Notes under the pieces: generated by a model | The model's input: only the letters and a program-made list of their open reading frames with translations | Told to the model about the DNA's origin: nothing | Database searches by the model: none | Translations under genes and position numbers: made by a program | Shown: one piece after another, positions 8,260-16,565 of the stretch | How the letters are laid out: the number at the start of each line of letters is the position of its first letter | How positions within the stretch are numbered: the stretch's first letter is position 1 | NCBI GenBank assembly: GCA_027078365.1 | Contig: JALWYQ010000001.1 | Span: 143,057 to 207,056 of the forward strand | Direction of reading: 5' to 3' | Source: Phycisphaerae bacterium | GTDB lineage: Bacteria; Planctomycetota; Phycisphaerae; Sedimentisphaerales; Sedimentisphaeraceae | Length of the DNA stretch: 64,000 bases

Positions 8260-8643
8260 TTATAGAACGATTCGTTCCCATTCTAGGGTGGCATGTTTGA
8301 AATTTAGTAAAATCCCAACTCGAAGGCCGGTAATCTTTAAGTAATTAATAATTTGTGCCCTTTCGTTATTTCCGATTTTCTCAATTGTTTTTAAATCCAC
8401 AATGATTTTATCAAATACCAGCAGATCAGGAATATACTCACCTACTTTTACCGATTTGTAAACGACTTCATATCTAGGTTGCTGAGTATAAGGAATCCCA
8501 TTTTGTCGAAACTCTACGACCATCGCATTTTCATAGGGTTTTTCGAACAATCCATGCCCCAGCGTATTTAATACCTCCATGGCACACCCTACAATCTGAT
8601 AAACCTCATTCTTGAGGAATAATTCGTGTTCATTAGTGTCCAT
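8260..8643 (-). CDS. GxxExxY protein (PD-(D/E)XK-like)
   Basis: 127 residues with the family motif as GLFEKPY (about 30-36) and the nuclease-like core YIPDLLVFDKIIVDLKT (D at about 75, then IVDLK), then INYLKITGLRVGILLNF. The family is widespread and often multicopy; the fold resembles restriction endonucleases, but no activity is assigned. The first nine codons (MDTNEHELF) are read from junction repeat E, and its ATG lies 8-10 bases inside the end of the half-size hsdS gene (11-base overlap). The start is therefore set by the repeat itself. Confidence 0.88.
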   Translation of the reverse strand: MDTNEHELFLKNEVYQIVGCAMEVLNTLGHGLFEKPYENAMVVEFRQNGIPYTQQPRYEVVYKSVKVGEYIPDLLVFDKIIVDLKTIEKIGNNERAQIINYLKITGLRVGILLNFKHATLEWERIVL

Positions 8644-8656
8644 TAGTGGTTCCTCT
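8615..8656 (-). repeat. Junction repeat copy E, overlapping two coding ends
   Basis: On the minus strand it reads GAGGAACCACTAATGGACAC, then TAATGAACACGAATTATTCC. It provides the last codons of the half hsdS (RGTTNGH and stop) and the first codons of the GxxExxY gene. The only real difference from copy A in the shared part is GAA in place of TTT after ACTAAT. Confidence 0.9.
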
Positions 8657-9223
8657 GGTCAGTTGCATTAGCACTGTCGAAATGTATTGCTCTCGTTTTT
8701 CCGCTAGCGAGCTTAATATGATTTGTTCCTTAGCGGATAACGATGCCAGCTCAACGATATTTTTTTGTTGTTCCAAAGGTGGTAGCAAAACTTCCAGGTC
8801 TTCAATTGTTTGCTTGCTGATCATTTTTTGAACTGTACCCATGGCTCTACTGGTCAGAAAAGCTTGGACATCTCGCTGATTGATGTACCAGTTCAGATAT
8901 TCAGGTAAAATCTTATCCGGCTTTATTACCCTTATCCTTAATAAAGGAGCGGCAACAATAGCCTTACTCGGATCTTCGAGAAGAATCGTTGCAGTGGTTA
9001 GAGATCCACGCGATCTGAAAACCAAATCACCTTTCTTCGCAAAGTGATGTTCTTTTACGGCTTTCATATCAACCTTTACTAGGTTATCGCAGTCGACCGT
9101 GTTGTTATCGAGAAGGTCTTTCATCTGAATAACCGCAACTTCACCACGTTGAGAGGTTTCGAGGCGGGACCGAAACGAGTATCCCATCTGTATGGTTGCC
9201 AGGTTTTTTATTTTCATCTTCAT
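8633..9223 (-). CDS. Half-size HsdS (one target-recognition domain)
   Basis: 196 residues from the ATG at 9223, with AAGGTG eight bases upstream. The frame stays open to a TTG at 9238, a weaker choice. It has a single recognition domain (ATIQMGYSFRSRLE to VLLPPLEQQKNIVELA) and one helical spacer ending KREQYISTVLMQL, then GTTNGH read from the junction repeat. Half-S subunits can work as dimers or in place of the full subunit. It is the first gene of the operon, before hsdM. Either it is a naturally short S protein or the second half was lost at the repeat. Confidence 0.85.
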   Translation of the reverse strand: MKMKIKNLATIQMGYSFRSRLETSQRGEVAVIQMKDLLDNNTVDCDNLVKVDMKAVKEHHFAKKGDLVFRSRGSLTTATILLEDPSKAIVAAPLLRIRVIKPDKILPEYLNWYINQRDVQAFLTSRAMGTVQKMISKQTIEDLEVLLPPLEQQKNIVELASLSAKEQIILSSLAEKREQYISTVLMQLTRGTTNGH

Positions 9224-9240
9224 TTTTGCACCTTGCAAAA

Positions 9241-9321
9241 TGCAGTAATGTTATTTCTGTATAACATTCGCAAGTCGAAGGTGTTTGTCAAATGTTTTTT
9301 TGCAAAATTATCATTACTGCA
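9241..9321 (-). promoter_or_regulatory. Promoter and possible operator of the defence operon
   Basis: On the minus strand TTGACA (9286-9291) is followed after 17 bases by AATGTT (9263-9268), or after 19 by TGTTAT. Flanking both is a spaced inverted repeat, TGCAGTAATG-TTATT at 9241-9256 and the matching arm at 9307-9321. That layout, with arms on each side of the promoter, suits a looping or dimeric repressor. No regulator gene is adjacent. Confidence 0.5.
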
Positions 9322-9399
9322 CTTTCAGGGAGGGGTTGCGTTTGGGGAATTGTCAGTTGATGCCACTTGCGTCTACCGGGGTCTTTGTCCCGCGAAAAA

Positions 9400-9751
9400 T
9401 GGAGGCGGCGGGATTTGAACCCGCGTCCTGTGATATTTCATGCAAGGTTTCTACATGCTTAGTCGTTTGTTTAATCTCGCCATCGCAAACGTCAAACGAC
9501 AGACTTTTGCAATGACCAGTTCGTAAATCTTGCCCGATTGGTCCGAACAAGCCAACCAAGCCAGCTCGCTTTTTGACGCCAAGCTAACTCTCACGAGCAA
9601 AGAGTTAGGTGGCGGGCCGCTCTAATTAGGCAGCCATTGCGTAGTTATTTACGCCAATTAAAATTTAATTGAGAGATTTTTAACGGGCCAACTCTCATCC
9701 CGTGCATGCTACACTTGCAATCCAATTATCCAGTCGATACCAGTCGCCCCC
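9400..9751 (-). ncRNA. ssrA: Transfer-messenger RNA
   Basis: The 5' end GGGGGCGACTGGTATCGACT (from 9751) pairs with the 3' end CGCCUCC-A (9400) to form a seven-pair acceptor stem with one G-U; CCA is not encoded. The T arm GCGGGTTCAAATCCCGC is intact. The tag reading frame runs 9655 to 9626 on the minus strand and reads GVNNYAMAA followed by TAA, with GGC as the likely resume codon. tmRNA rescues stalled ribosomes and marks the product for proteolysis. The defence island begins right after its 3' end. Confidence 0.95.
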
Positions 9752-9767
9752 CGATTGGAAAGCCTTC

Positions 9768-9795
9768 ATTATAGCAGGTTTTTAGGTTGAGACAA
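9768..9795 (-). promoter_or_regulatory. Sigma-70-type promoter of ssrA
   Basis: A perfect TATAAT (9768-9773) lies 16 bases from TTGTCT (9790-9795) on the minus strand, about 16 bases ahead of the tmRNA 5' end. Confidence 0.7.
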
Positions 9796-9813
9796 GCTGC
9801 TCTTTAAAAACTG

Positions 9814-10554
9814 CTATAAGCCAGCGATTGCTTGAAGGTTTATCGTTGAGATTGCTTCGGTTATTTCTTCTGGTAAGATTAGTTTTTCAGTGTCTAGCCT
9901 TTCGCTATATGGCACGATTGCTAGGATTTCGACTTTGCCCTGAGTTGCGATGATTTCTGCGTTGTTTTCGGTCACGATATCGGCGGTATCAATGTCGTAA
10001 CCGTTAATTATCACGCCGGCGACGTATATCCCTCTTGACCTTAGTGCATCGATTGTTAGTAGGGTGTGGTTAATTGTTCCGAGATTTGGCCTTGCTACGA
10101 CTATTGTGGCTAAATCCAGATTGCTTGCAAAATCGAGCAAATCTATCGAGTCGCTAAGCGGGACGCGGATTCCGCCGATTCCCTCAACTACAACGATATC
10201 ACTTTCTTTGCAGATGTTAGAGTATGCGCAGCTTAGGGTTTCAAAGTCTATTTTTCGGTGCTCTAGCTGCTCGCAAAGTATTGGCGCAGCAGGGGTTGCG
10301 TATGTTATTGGGCTTATTAGCGATAGCGGCAAGTCTGTTTGGCTACAATGGGCGAGAAACTCTGTGTCGCTGTTTACCAAACCTTCTCTCTCCCTGCGGC
10401 AACCGCTAGCGAATGGTTTGAATGGGGCGACTTTTAATCCCTGCGCAGCTAGCTTTGCGCAGATTGCGCCAGAAACGACGGTTTTGCCGACGCCGGTGTC
10501 TGTGGCTGTGATAAAAAGACCTGCTTTTTTGGGTAATTTCAAACTCAAAGACAT
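9814..10554 (-). CDS. bioD: ATP-dependent dethiobiotin synthetase
   Basis: 246 residues from the ATG at 10554, which follows TTGAGG; 13 more codons are open upstream without a good ribosome site. The P-loop TATDTGVGKT (16-25) is the BioD form, and FKPFASGC and VVEGIGGIRVPL match the diaminopelargonate- and nucleotide-binding loops. The enzyme closes the ureido ring of dethiobiotin in biotin synthesis. No other bio gene is nearby, so biotin genes must be scattered or the cell may use a precursor. The length is normal. Confidence 0.95.
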   Translation of the reverse strand: MSLSLKLPKKAGLFITATDTGVGKTVVSGAICAKLAAQGLKVAPFKPFASGCRREREGLVNSDTEFLAHCSQTDLPLSLISPITYATPAAPILCEQLEHRKIDFETLSCAYSNICKESDIVVVEGIGGIRVPLSDSIDLLDFASNLDLATIVVARPNLGTINHTLLTIDALRSRGIYVAGVIINGYDIDTADIVTENNAEIIATQGKVEILAIVPYSERLDTEKLILPEEITEAISTINLQAIAGL

Positions 10555-10734
10555 AGTAAACCTCAAGGATATTGCTAAAAAAGAGGCTTTCATTATAAAG
10601 TAGAGATGAGTTTTGATACAGGTTCTTATTGAAAAAAACTACTTTTGCGCTGATAATTGCAACAGATGGGTTGCAAATGAATTTTAGAAGCTGCCTAGAC
10701 TATTAATAACTAAATTTGAGTATTGCTTGCTAAG

Positions 10735-12804
10735 ATGCCACTGGATTTAAATACAGAAATCAAATTCGTTAAGGGGGTTGGCCCAAGAAGGGCTAAGTCT
10801 TTCGAGAAGCTTGGAGTTTTGCGTCTTGGAGACTTGCTGGAGTATTTTCCACGTAGCTGGAATTTTTTGCCTGAGCCGGTCAAGATTAACCAAGTCTATG
10901 AAAATCAAGAGGTTACGGTAGTTGGTTTTATCGAGAGCTGCGATTTTCTCAGGTTCAGACGCCCGCCGGTATTTGAGATTCGCGTTGTTGATGAGACTTC
11001 TTCGCTTAGGGTTATCTGGTTTAATGGTGGTTATTTGGCAAATCAACTTCACGTTGGTATGCGCGTTGCTCTCTCGGGAAAGGTTTCTAAATATAAGCAT
11101 CAGCTTCAACTCAATAATCCCAAGTTTCGCATTCTAGGCGAAGATGACCAAGCTCAGATTGCTACACTTGGTGGTGCGCAGTATCCTGCAACGGCGGATT
11201 TATCTAGTAACCAAATCAAGAAGGTAATCCATAATGTCTGTGCAGAACTCTGCGCAAGTAAGAAGGAAATTTTTACAAGGGAGTTTCGAGACCAAAGAAG
11301 GCTTATAGAACGCAAGGATGCCTATCGATTGATACATCTCGCTCGCGATGAAGAGGACCTTGAAAAGGCAAAGCGCACGCTCAAATACGAAGAGCTTTTT
11401 CTCATGCAGCTTGGGCTTGCTATTAGAAGGAGCAAGACTAAGAGTTTCTCACCGTCTGCGATTATGAAGTTTAACGATACGCTCGACTCGCATATTCGTC
11501 GCCGCTTTCCGTTTATGCTCACTCAAGACCAAGACAATGCAATCGCAGAGATTGTTGCCGATATGCGCAAAGCACAGCCTATGAATAGACTCTTGCAAGG
11601 AGATGTTGGCTCTGGAAAGACTGTTGTGGCTGTCTATGCGGCGCTTTTGGCAGTGGCGAATAAAACTCAGGTGGCTATTATGGCGCCAACGGAGATTCTT
11701 GCCGAGCAGCATTATCTCAATATTACAAGATACCTTGAAGGCTCGCGCGTCAACTGTATGCTCTTAAAAGGCGGCCTGACTGGCAAGAAGAGAAGTGATG
11801 CCCTTGAGAAGATTGCTAGCGGGGAGATTGATATTGTTATTGGTACAGTTGCGCTTATTCAAGATGATGTTGTTTATAAGAATCTTGGCTTAATCGTGAT
11901 TGATGAACAGCACAAATTTGGAGTGGACCAAAGGGCGAGACTGCGCAAGGGTAAACTTCCGCATTGCTTGGTTATGACGGCGACCCCAATCCCGCGCACG
12001 CTAACAATGACGGCGTTTGGCGATCTCGATGTGTCGATTATAAAGGGCGCTCCACCTGGGCGAGGCAAGGTTACGACCCGTTTGGTGCAGCCTGATGATA
12101 GAGAGAAGGCGTTTGAATTTATCCGTGCTAGGCTAAGGGCTAAGAAGCAGGCATATTTTGTGTATCCAAGAATTACAGATGATGATGCCAATGGCCAGAA
12201 GAAGGCGGCGGTTAATGAGTATGAGTTGCTCAAGAATGAGGTTTTTCCAGAGTTCAATGTTGGATTGTTGCATGGTCAGATGCCACAGGCAGAGAAACAA
12301 GAGGTTATGGAGGGATTCAGAAGCGGCGACTTGGACATTCTCGTTTCGACTGTGGTGATAGAAGTTGGCGTTGACGTACCAAATGCGACGATAATGGTTA
12401 TTGAGGCGGCAAATCATTTTGGGCTTGCTCAATTGCATCAGCTTAGAGGTAGAATTGGTCGTGGAATGAGTAATTCCTACTGCTTCCTATTTGGAGACAC
12501 TGATAACGAAGCGGCGCTTGAGAGGTTAAAAATGATGCAACGCAGTAATGACGGCTTTGCCATAGCGGAGTTTGACCTCGCTCTGCGCGGGCCAGGGGAA
12601 TTGTTTAGCACTCGCCAGCATGGTTTGCCTGATCTAAAGATTGCTGATATAATCAAAGACTACAATCTTTTAAACATGGCGAGAAACGATGCGTTTGAGA
12701 TGATTAAACAAGACCCTAATCTGTCATTGCCTGAGAACTTAAACTTGAGGGAAGTTTTAATCTCTAAGCTTGGTGATAAGCTAGGGCTTACTGATATTGG
12801 CTGA
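10735..12804 (+). CDS. recG: ATP-dependent DNA helicase RecG
   Basis: 689 residues from the ATG at 10735; a TTG at 10723 is also in frame and the ribosome site is weak for both. The wedge (OB) domain comes first (KGVGPRRAKSFEKLG and GFIESCDFLRF), then helicase motif I GDVGSGKT, motif II DEQH (DEQHKFG), TATPIPRT (motif III), and the C-terminal QLRGRIGRG and LALRGPGELFSTRQHG. RecG remodels stalled replication forks and Holliday junctions. It stands alone, divergent from bioD, and has normal length. Confidence 0.97.
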   Translation: MPLDLNTEIKFVKGVGPRRAKSFEKLGVLRLGDLLEYFPRSWNFLPEPVKINQVYENQEVTVVGFIESCDFLRFRRPPVFEIRVVDETSSLRVIWFNGGYLANQLHVGMRVALSGKVSKYKHQLQLNNPKFRILGEDDQAQIATLGGAQYPATADLSSNQIKKVIHNVCAELCASKKEIFTREFRDQRRLIERKDAYRLIHLARDEEDLEKAKRTLKYEELFLMQLGLAIRRSKTKSFSPSAIMKFNDTLDSHIRRRFPFMLTQDQDNAIAEIVADMRKAQPMNRLLQGDVGSGKTVVAVYAALLAVANKTQVAIMAPTEILAEQHYLNITRYLEGSRVNCMLLKGGLTGKKRSDALEKIASGEIDIVIGTVALIQDDVVYKNLGLIVIDEQHKFGVDQRARLRKGKLPHCLVMTATPIPRTLTMTAFGDLDVSIIKGAPPGRGKVTTRLVQPDDREKAFEFIRARLRAKKQAYFVYPRITDDDANGQKKAAVNEYELLKNEVFPEFNVGLLHGQMPQAEKQEVMEGFRSGDLDILVSTVVIEVGVDVPNATIMVIEAANHFGLAQLHQLRGRIGRGMSNSYCFLFGDTDNEAALERLKMMQRSNDGFAIAEFDLALRGPGELFSTRQHGLPDLKIADIIKDYNLLNMARNDAFEMIKQDPNLSLPENLNLREVLISKLGDKLGLTDIG

Positions 12805-12856
12805 TTAAAAGGGCGTTGAACTAGCAACCAGTTATCTTAACAAGGAAGTTTGTTAG

Positions 12857-14647
12857 ATGGTAATAGCGTATAAAAATAAAAAGTTAGAAAATACAATCAT
12901 AACATTAAACTTTATCGTCGCCTCTTGTGTTATCGCTACGTTTGTGATGTTGTTTGGTTTTAAGGAACCGCTCATAAAGGCAACGTTTTTGTACAACGTT
13001 CAAGTTGTGGCGTTTATATTCTTTGTGTTGGAAAAGGTTGTTCGTTTCTTTAATGCCGTCTCGAGGAAAGAGTTTCTTAAAACCTATTGGTCTGAGATTC
13101 CTCTTTTGCTTCTGCTCTTTGTTGCGACCTTTTTTGCTTATAATCTCAATCTATTTAATGGTCATGGCAAGATTGTCATGCTTGGTATATATCTAATCGT
13201 TCAGGTGGTTGATAAACTCTGTAGGACCTGTGTTAATCTCGCCGCAACCGGACGAAATCCAATGCGCACACTTATTTTAACCTTTGTGGTCTTGATAATT
13301 GGTGGGGCGGGATTTTTGTCGTTGCCTAGATCTTACAATTGTGAGCGTATGGAGTTTGTTGATGCTGTTTTTACAGCAACTAGCGCAGCCTGCGTGACTG
13401 GTTTGGTTGTTAAGGATACTGGTCAAGACTTTTCAAAGATGGGACAGATTGTCATTCTCTTTTTGATTCAGCTTGGCGGGCTTGGAATTGTGATTTTCGG
13501 TGCGGTATTTTCTCTGTTGCTTGGTCAAGCGTTTTCTGTGCGAGACTCGGTTGCGATGCAGGATTTGTTGAATACCAACACCCTTGATCGAATTGGAAAT
13601 ATGATAGGTTTTATTTTTACCACAACTATTATTGTCGAGGCTATCGGAGCTATTGGAATGCTGGGCATGTGGAATGATGCTCAAGGTAGCGACCTTACTG
13701 GAGGTCATCAGATTTATTACAGTATATTCCATTCGATAAGCGCTTTTTGTAATGCGGGTTTTTCACTCTTTTCGAATAGTCTAACATCTTACAGCAGTAG
13801 CTGGGAGACTTTTGGAGTAGTTTGTCCTCTGATTGTCGTGGGCGGTCTTGGCTTTAGTGTGCTATACAATATTGCAAATGTTATTGTTAGTAGGGTTAGA
13901 TTCATAGCTTACAAGGTTAAGTACAAAAGAGAAGCAATCTGCCCGTTCTCACCTCGCAAATTTACTCTTCAGACAAAGATAGTTGTCTTAGCGAGTTTTG
14001 CATTAATAGTCATCGGAGCAGTCGGATTTCTTATTTTCAATATTGGAGAATCTTCCTTGGCTGCGCAGGCGCATACTAGTGTTGGCAGTAGAGTTGCAGA
14101 TGCATTCTTCCAGAGTGTAACTGCTAGAACAGCTGGATTTAATACCGTCGATAATGCGGCACTTTCTGAGGCAGGGAAGTTGTGGTCGATTATTTTAATG
14201 CTCATAGGTGGTTCTCCAGGTTCGACTGCCGGTGGTATGAAAACGGTGACCATTGTTGTTATAATGATGGCTGCCTACGCAACTATGGTAAAGAGACGAG
14301 AGGTTGAAATATTTAAGAGATCGATAAGATACTCTATTGTTGGTAGAGCTTTAACCGTTGTTGTATTTTTTGTGGTTATATATTTTCTGATTGTATTTAG
14401 CCTTTGCATAACAGAGAGACACAGCGGCTTTCCAATAATAGATATAATGTTCGAGGCGGCTAGCGCTCTTGGAACGGTTGGGCTTAGTTGCGGCGTTACG
14501 AGTTCTTTGACAGTGGCGGGTAAATTTATTATGATTGCAGCGATGTTGATAGGTCGTTTGGGGCCGTTAACATTGCTTGCTTCTTTGACATTTAATCTAA
14601 AGACAGCCAAGTATAGCTATGCCGATGAGGCGATAGTGGTTGGCTAG
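12857..14647 (+). CDS. trkH: Potassium uptake membrane subunit TrkH/KtrB
   Basis: 596 residues with about twelve hydrophobic segments. The four pore loops are visible as SAACVTGLV, SAFCNAGFS, TARTAGFNT and ALGTVGLS, each giving the filter glycine. The long first 130 residues hold four extra membrane helices, more than in KtrB. The protein conducts K+ across the inner membrane together with the RCK subunit encoded 56 bases downstream. Confidence 0.95.
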   Translation: MVIAYKNKKLENTIITLNFIVASCVIATFVMLFGFKEPLIKATFLYNVQVVAFIFFVLEKVVRFFNAVSRKEFLKTYWSEIPLLLLLFVATFFAYNLNLFNGHGKIVMLGIYLIVQVVDKLCRTCVNLAATGRNPMRTLILTFVVLIIGGAGFLSLPRSYNCERMEFVDAVFTATSAACVTGLVVKDTGQDFSKMGQIVILFLIQLGGLGIVIFGAVFSLLLGQAFSVRDSVAMQDLLNTNTLDRIGNMIGFIFTTTIIVEAIGAIGMLGMWNDAQGSDLTGGHQIYYSIFHSISAFCNAGFSLFSNSLTSYSSSWETFGVVCPLIVVGGLGFSVLYNIANVIVSRVRFIAYKVKYKREAICPFSPRKFTLQTKIVVLASFALIVIGAVGFLIFNIGESSLAAQAHTSVGSRVADAFFQSVTARTAGFNTVDNAALSEAGKLWSIILMLIGGSPGSTAGGMKTVTIVVIMMAAYATMVKRREVEIFKRSIRYSIVGRALTVVVFFVVIYFLIVFSLCITERHSGFPIIDIMFEAASALGTVGLSCGVTSSLTVAGKFIMIAAMLIGRLGPLTLLASLTFNLKTAKYSYADEAIVVG

Positions 14648-14703
14648 TTATCAGAGAGATATGATAAAAGGCTTGTGTGTTACACAACTTTAGGAAGGCT
14701 ATT

Positions 14704-15378
14704 ATGAAACGATTTGCAGTGATAGGACTTGGACGGTTTGGTAAAAAATTAGCGAACGATCTTGCGCTCAGCGGAGCAGAGGTTATTGCTATAGACATCA
14801 AACGCGACGAAATCGATAATATTAAAGACCAAGTTTCACTAGCTGTTAGACTTGATAGTACAGATGAGGATGCCCTTAGAGCGCAAGGCATAGAGAAGGT
14901 AGATGCGGCGATTGTTAGTATTGGTCAGGGAAGAGGTGGCTTTGAGGCTGCGATACTTACCGTTGTTAATCTCAAAAATCTTGGAGTAAAGGAGATCTTT
15001 GCAAGAAGTGAATCTCTTATTGGCGGTCAGGTTCTTGAGGCGATAGGAGCCAATCAGGTTATTTATCCAGAGATTGAAAGTGCGCAGAGATGGGCGTACA
15101 AGCTTATTGCTCCTCAGGTTGGAGAGAAGATTGATTTTGCTCCGGGTTATAGCCTTGCAAGGGTTGTTGCTCCAGAGAGTTTTGACGGCAAGACCGTTAT
15201 GGAAATTCAGCTTAGGCAAAAATATAACGTTAACCTCGTTGCTATAAAGCGAGTCGAAGACGGTAAGGAATCTGAACGTATATTTAACGTTCCGCATCCA
15301 GATACAAAGATACTCAAGGGAGATATTCTGATGGTTGTTGGCGCAGGCGGAGATATTGCGAGTATCCCTGAGAATTAA
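14704..15378 (+). CDS. trkA: Potassium uptake RCK subunit TrkA/KtrA
   Basis: 224 residues from the ATG at 14704, preceded by AGGAAGG; a start nine codons upstream is unlikely. The N-terminal Rossmann RCK_N domain has GLGRFG (7-12) and an acidic EVIAIDIK strand end; the RCK_C domain follows (VAPESFDGKTVMEIQLR). This single-repeat form is the KtrA type that makes an octameric gating ring under the membrane subunit and binds nucleotides. It forms a two-gene operon with trkH. Confidence 0.95.
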   Translation: MKRFAVIGLGRFGKKLANDLALSGAEVIAIDIKRDEIDNIKDQVSLAVRLDSTDEDALRAQGIEKVDAAIVSIGQGRGGFEAAILTVVNLKNLGVKEIFARSESLIGGQVLEAIGANQVIYPEIESAQRWAYKLIAPQVGEKIDFAPGYSLARVVAPESFDGKTVMEIQLRQKYNVNLVAIKRVEDGKESERIFNVPHPDTKILKGDILMVVGAGGDIASIPEN

Positions 15379-15392
15379 TGACTGAGTTTGGT

Positions 15393-16448
15393 TTAGTCTA
15401 GGCTTCTGACTTCGCGCAGAAGCTTTAGCATATTTTCCATATCTTCTGGTAAATCGGCAGTGAAGGTCATGCGTTTTTGTGATTTTGGGTGGTCGATTTC
15501 TAGTTTCCAAGCGTGTAGGGCAGGTCTGCCAATTACCGGTTCTTGAGGTTGAGGCTCCTGAGCTCTAACTTGCCACTCATACACATCCTTGCCTCCATAG
15601 GTGTTATCACCGACGATAGGGTGTTTGATGTGGCTCATATGTACCCTAATCTGGTGCGTTCTACCGGTGAGAATGTCAATATCCACTAGAGCAAATCCTT
15701 TAAACCTCTCTGCTACCCTATAGATGGTTATCGCTTCCTTTCCTTCATTGGGACGCACGGCCTGCTTTTCTCTAATTGTCGGGTGTACACCGATATTGTT
15801 TTTTATCATATCGGCATCTAATTCTGGATTGCCGTGGATTATAGCTTTGTACGTTTTCTTCGTGGTTCGCTTTTGGAATTGGTCTGCGAGTTTCCACTGG
15901 GCTTCGTCGTTTTTTGCTACGATAATCGCCCCCGTTGTATTTCTATCAAGGCGATGTACGATGCCAGGTCTGAAATCTTCACTTCCGCTAGAGAGGTTTT
16001 TTGTGTAATAGACAAGTGCATTAACAAGCGTACCGGATTTATAGCCTCTTGCAGGATGTACAATTAAATCTTTTTGCTTGTTGATAACGATGATGTCGTC
16101 GTCTTCGTATATAATGTTGAGCGGAATGTTTTCGGGGGTAATCTCTTTTGATACCGGCTCGGGCAGTGTGATAGAGATTGACTCGCCGCTATTTAGGGCA
16201 TAGGAGGGCTTAACCGCTTTGTTGTTGACGAGAACCTGCTTTTCTTTAATCATTTTTTGTATCATGGTTCTTGAGAATGTTGTGATGCGCCCGTTTAGGT
16301 ATTGGTCTAGTCTGCGGTGTTTGAGGTTTTGCCCAACGCGCAGCTTTAACTTCTCGCCGCCTTTGGAATTTTTTAAGAGTTCGGCAAGTTCGCTTGTGTT
16401 TTGGTATTTCTCATCTTCAGCGCAAATCTGTATTTCATTCTCTGACAT
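15393..16448 (-). CDS. rluD: 23S rRNA pseudouridine synthase, RluD family
   Basis: 351 residues. The S4 RNA-binding domain (about 45-95: RLDQYLNGRI, then FSRTMIQKMI) precedes the RluA-family catalytic domain with HRLDRNTTG, catalytic Asp at about 168, and RTHQIRVHM. The enzyme isomerises uridines of helix 69 in 23S rRNA if it is true RluD; RluC-type activity cannot be excluded from sequence alone. It converges on trkA with a 14-base gap. Confidence 0.93.
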   Translation of the reverse strand: MSENEIQICAEDEKYQNTSELAELLKNSKGGEKLKLRVGQNLKHRRLDQYLNGRITTFSRTMIQKMIKEKQVLVNNKAVKPSYALNSGESISITLPEPVSKEITPENIPLNIIYEDDDIIVINKQKDLIVHPARGYKSGTLVNALVYYTKNLSSGSEDFRPGIVHRLDRNTTGAIIVAKNDEAQWKLADQFQKRTTKKTYKAIIHGNPELDADMIKNNIGVHPTIREKQAVRPNEGKEAITIYRVAERFKGFALVDIDILTGRTHQIRVHMSHIKHPIVGDNTYGGKDVYEWQVRAQEPQPQEPVIGRPALHAWKLEIDHPKSQKRMTFTADLPEDMENMLKLLREVRSLD

Positions 16449-16499
16449 GTTCTTATTCCAGAATGATTAATTAAAAATAGCTAGTAATTGGTTATGTAG

Positions 16500-16532
16500 A
16501 AATGGCGTTATTATCAATAAATAACGCCATTT
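16500..16532. terminator. Hairpin between the TPR-like gene and rluD
   Basis: AAATGGCGTTAT and ATAACGCCATTT form a 12-bp stem with a nine-base loop. It lies after the stop of the upstream minus-strand gene; the T run is short, so it is a weak terminator or a structured leader of rluD. Confidence 0.5.
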
Positions 16533-16565
16533 TGTGTCAGTCTAGTTGTATCTTGCAGACAATCT

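Noticed and set aside
9353..9559. 68-codon minus-strand frame
   Set aside because: It lies inside and beyond the tmRNA sequence, which explains the conservation.
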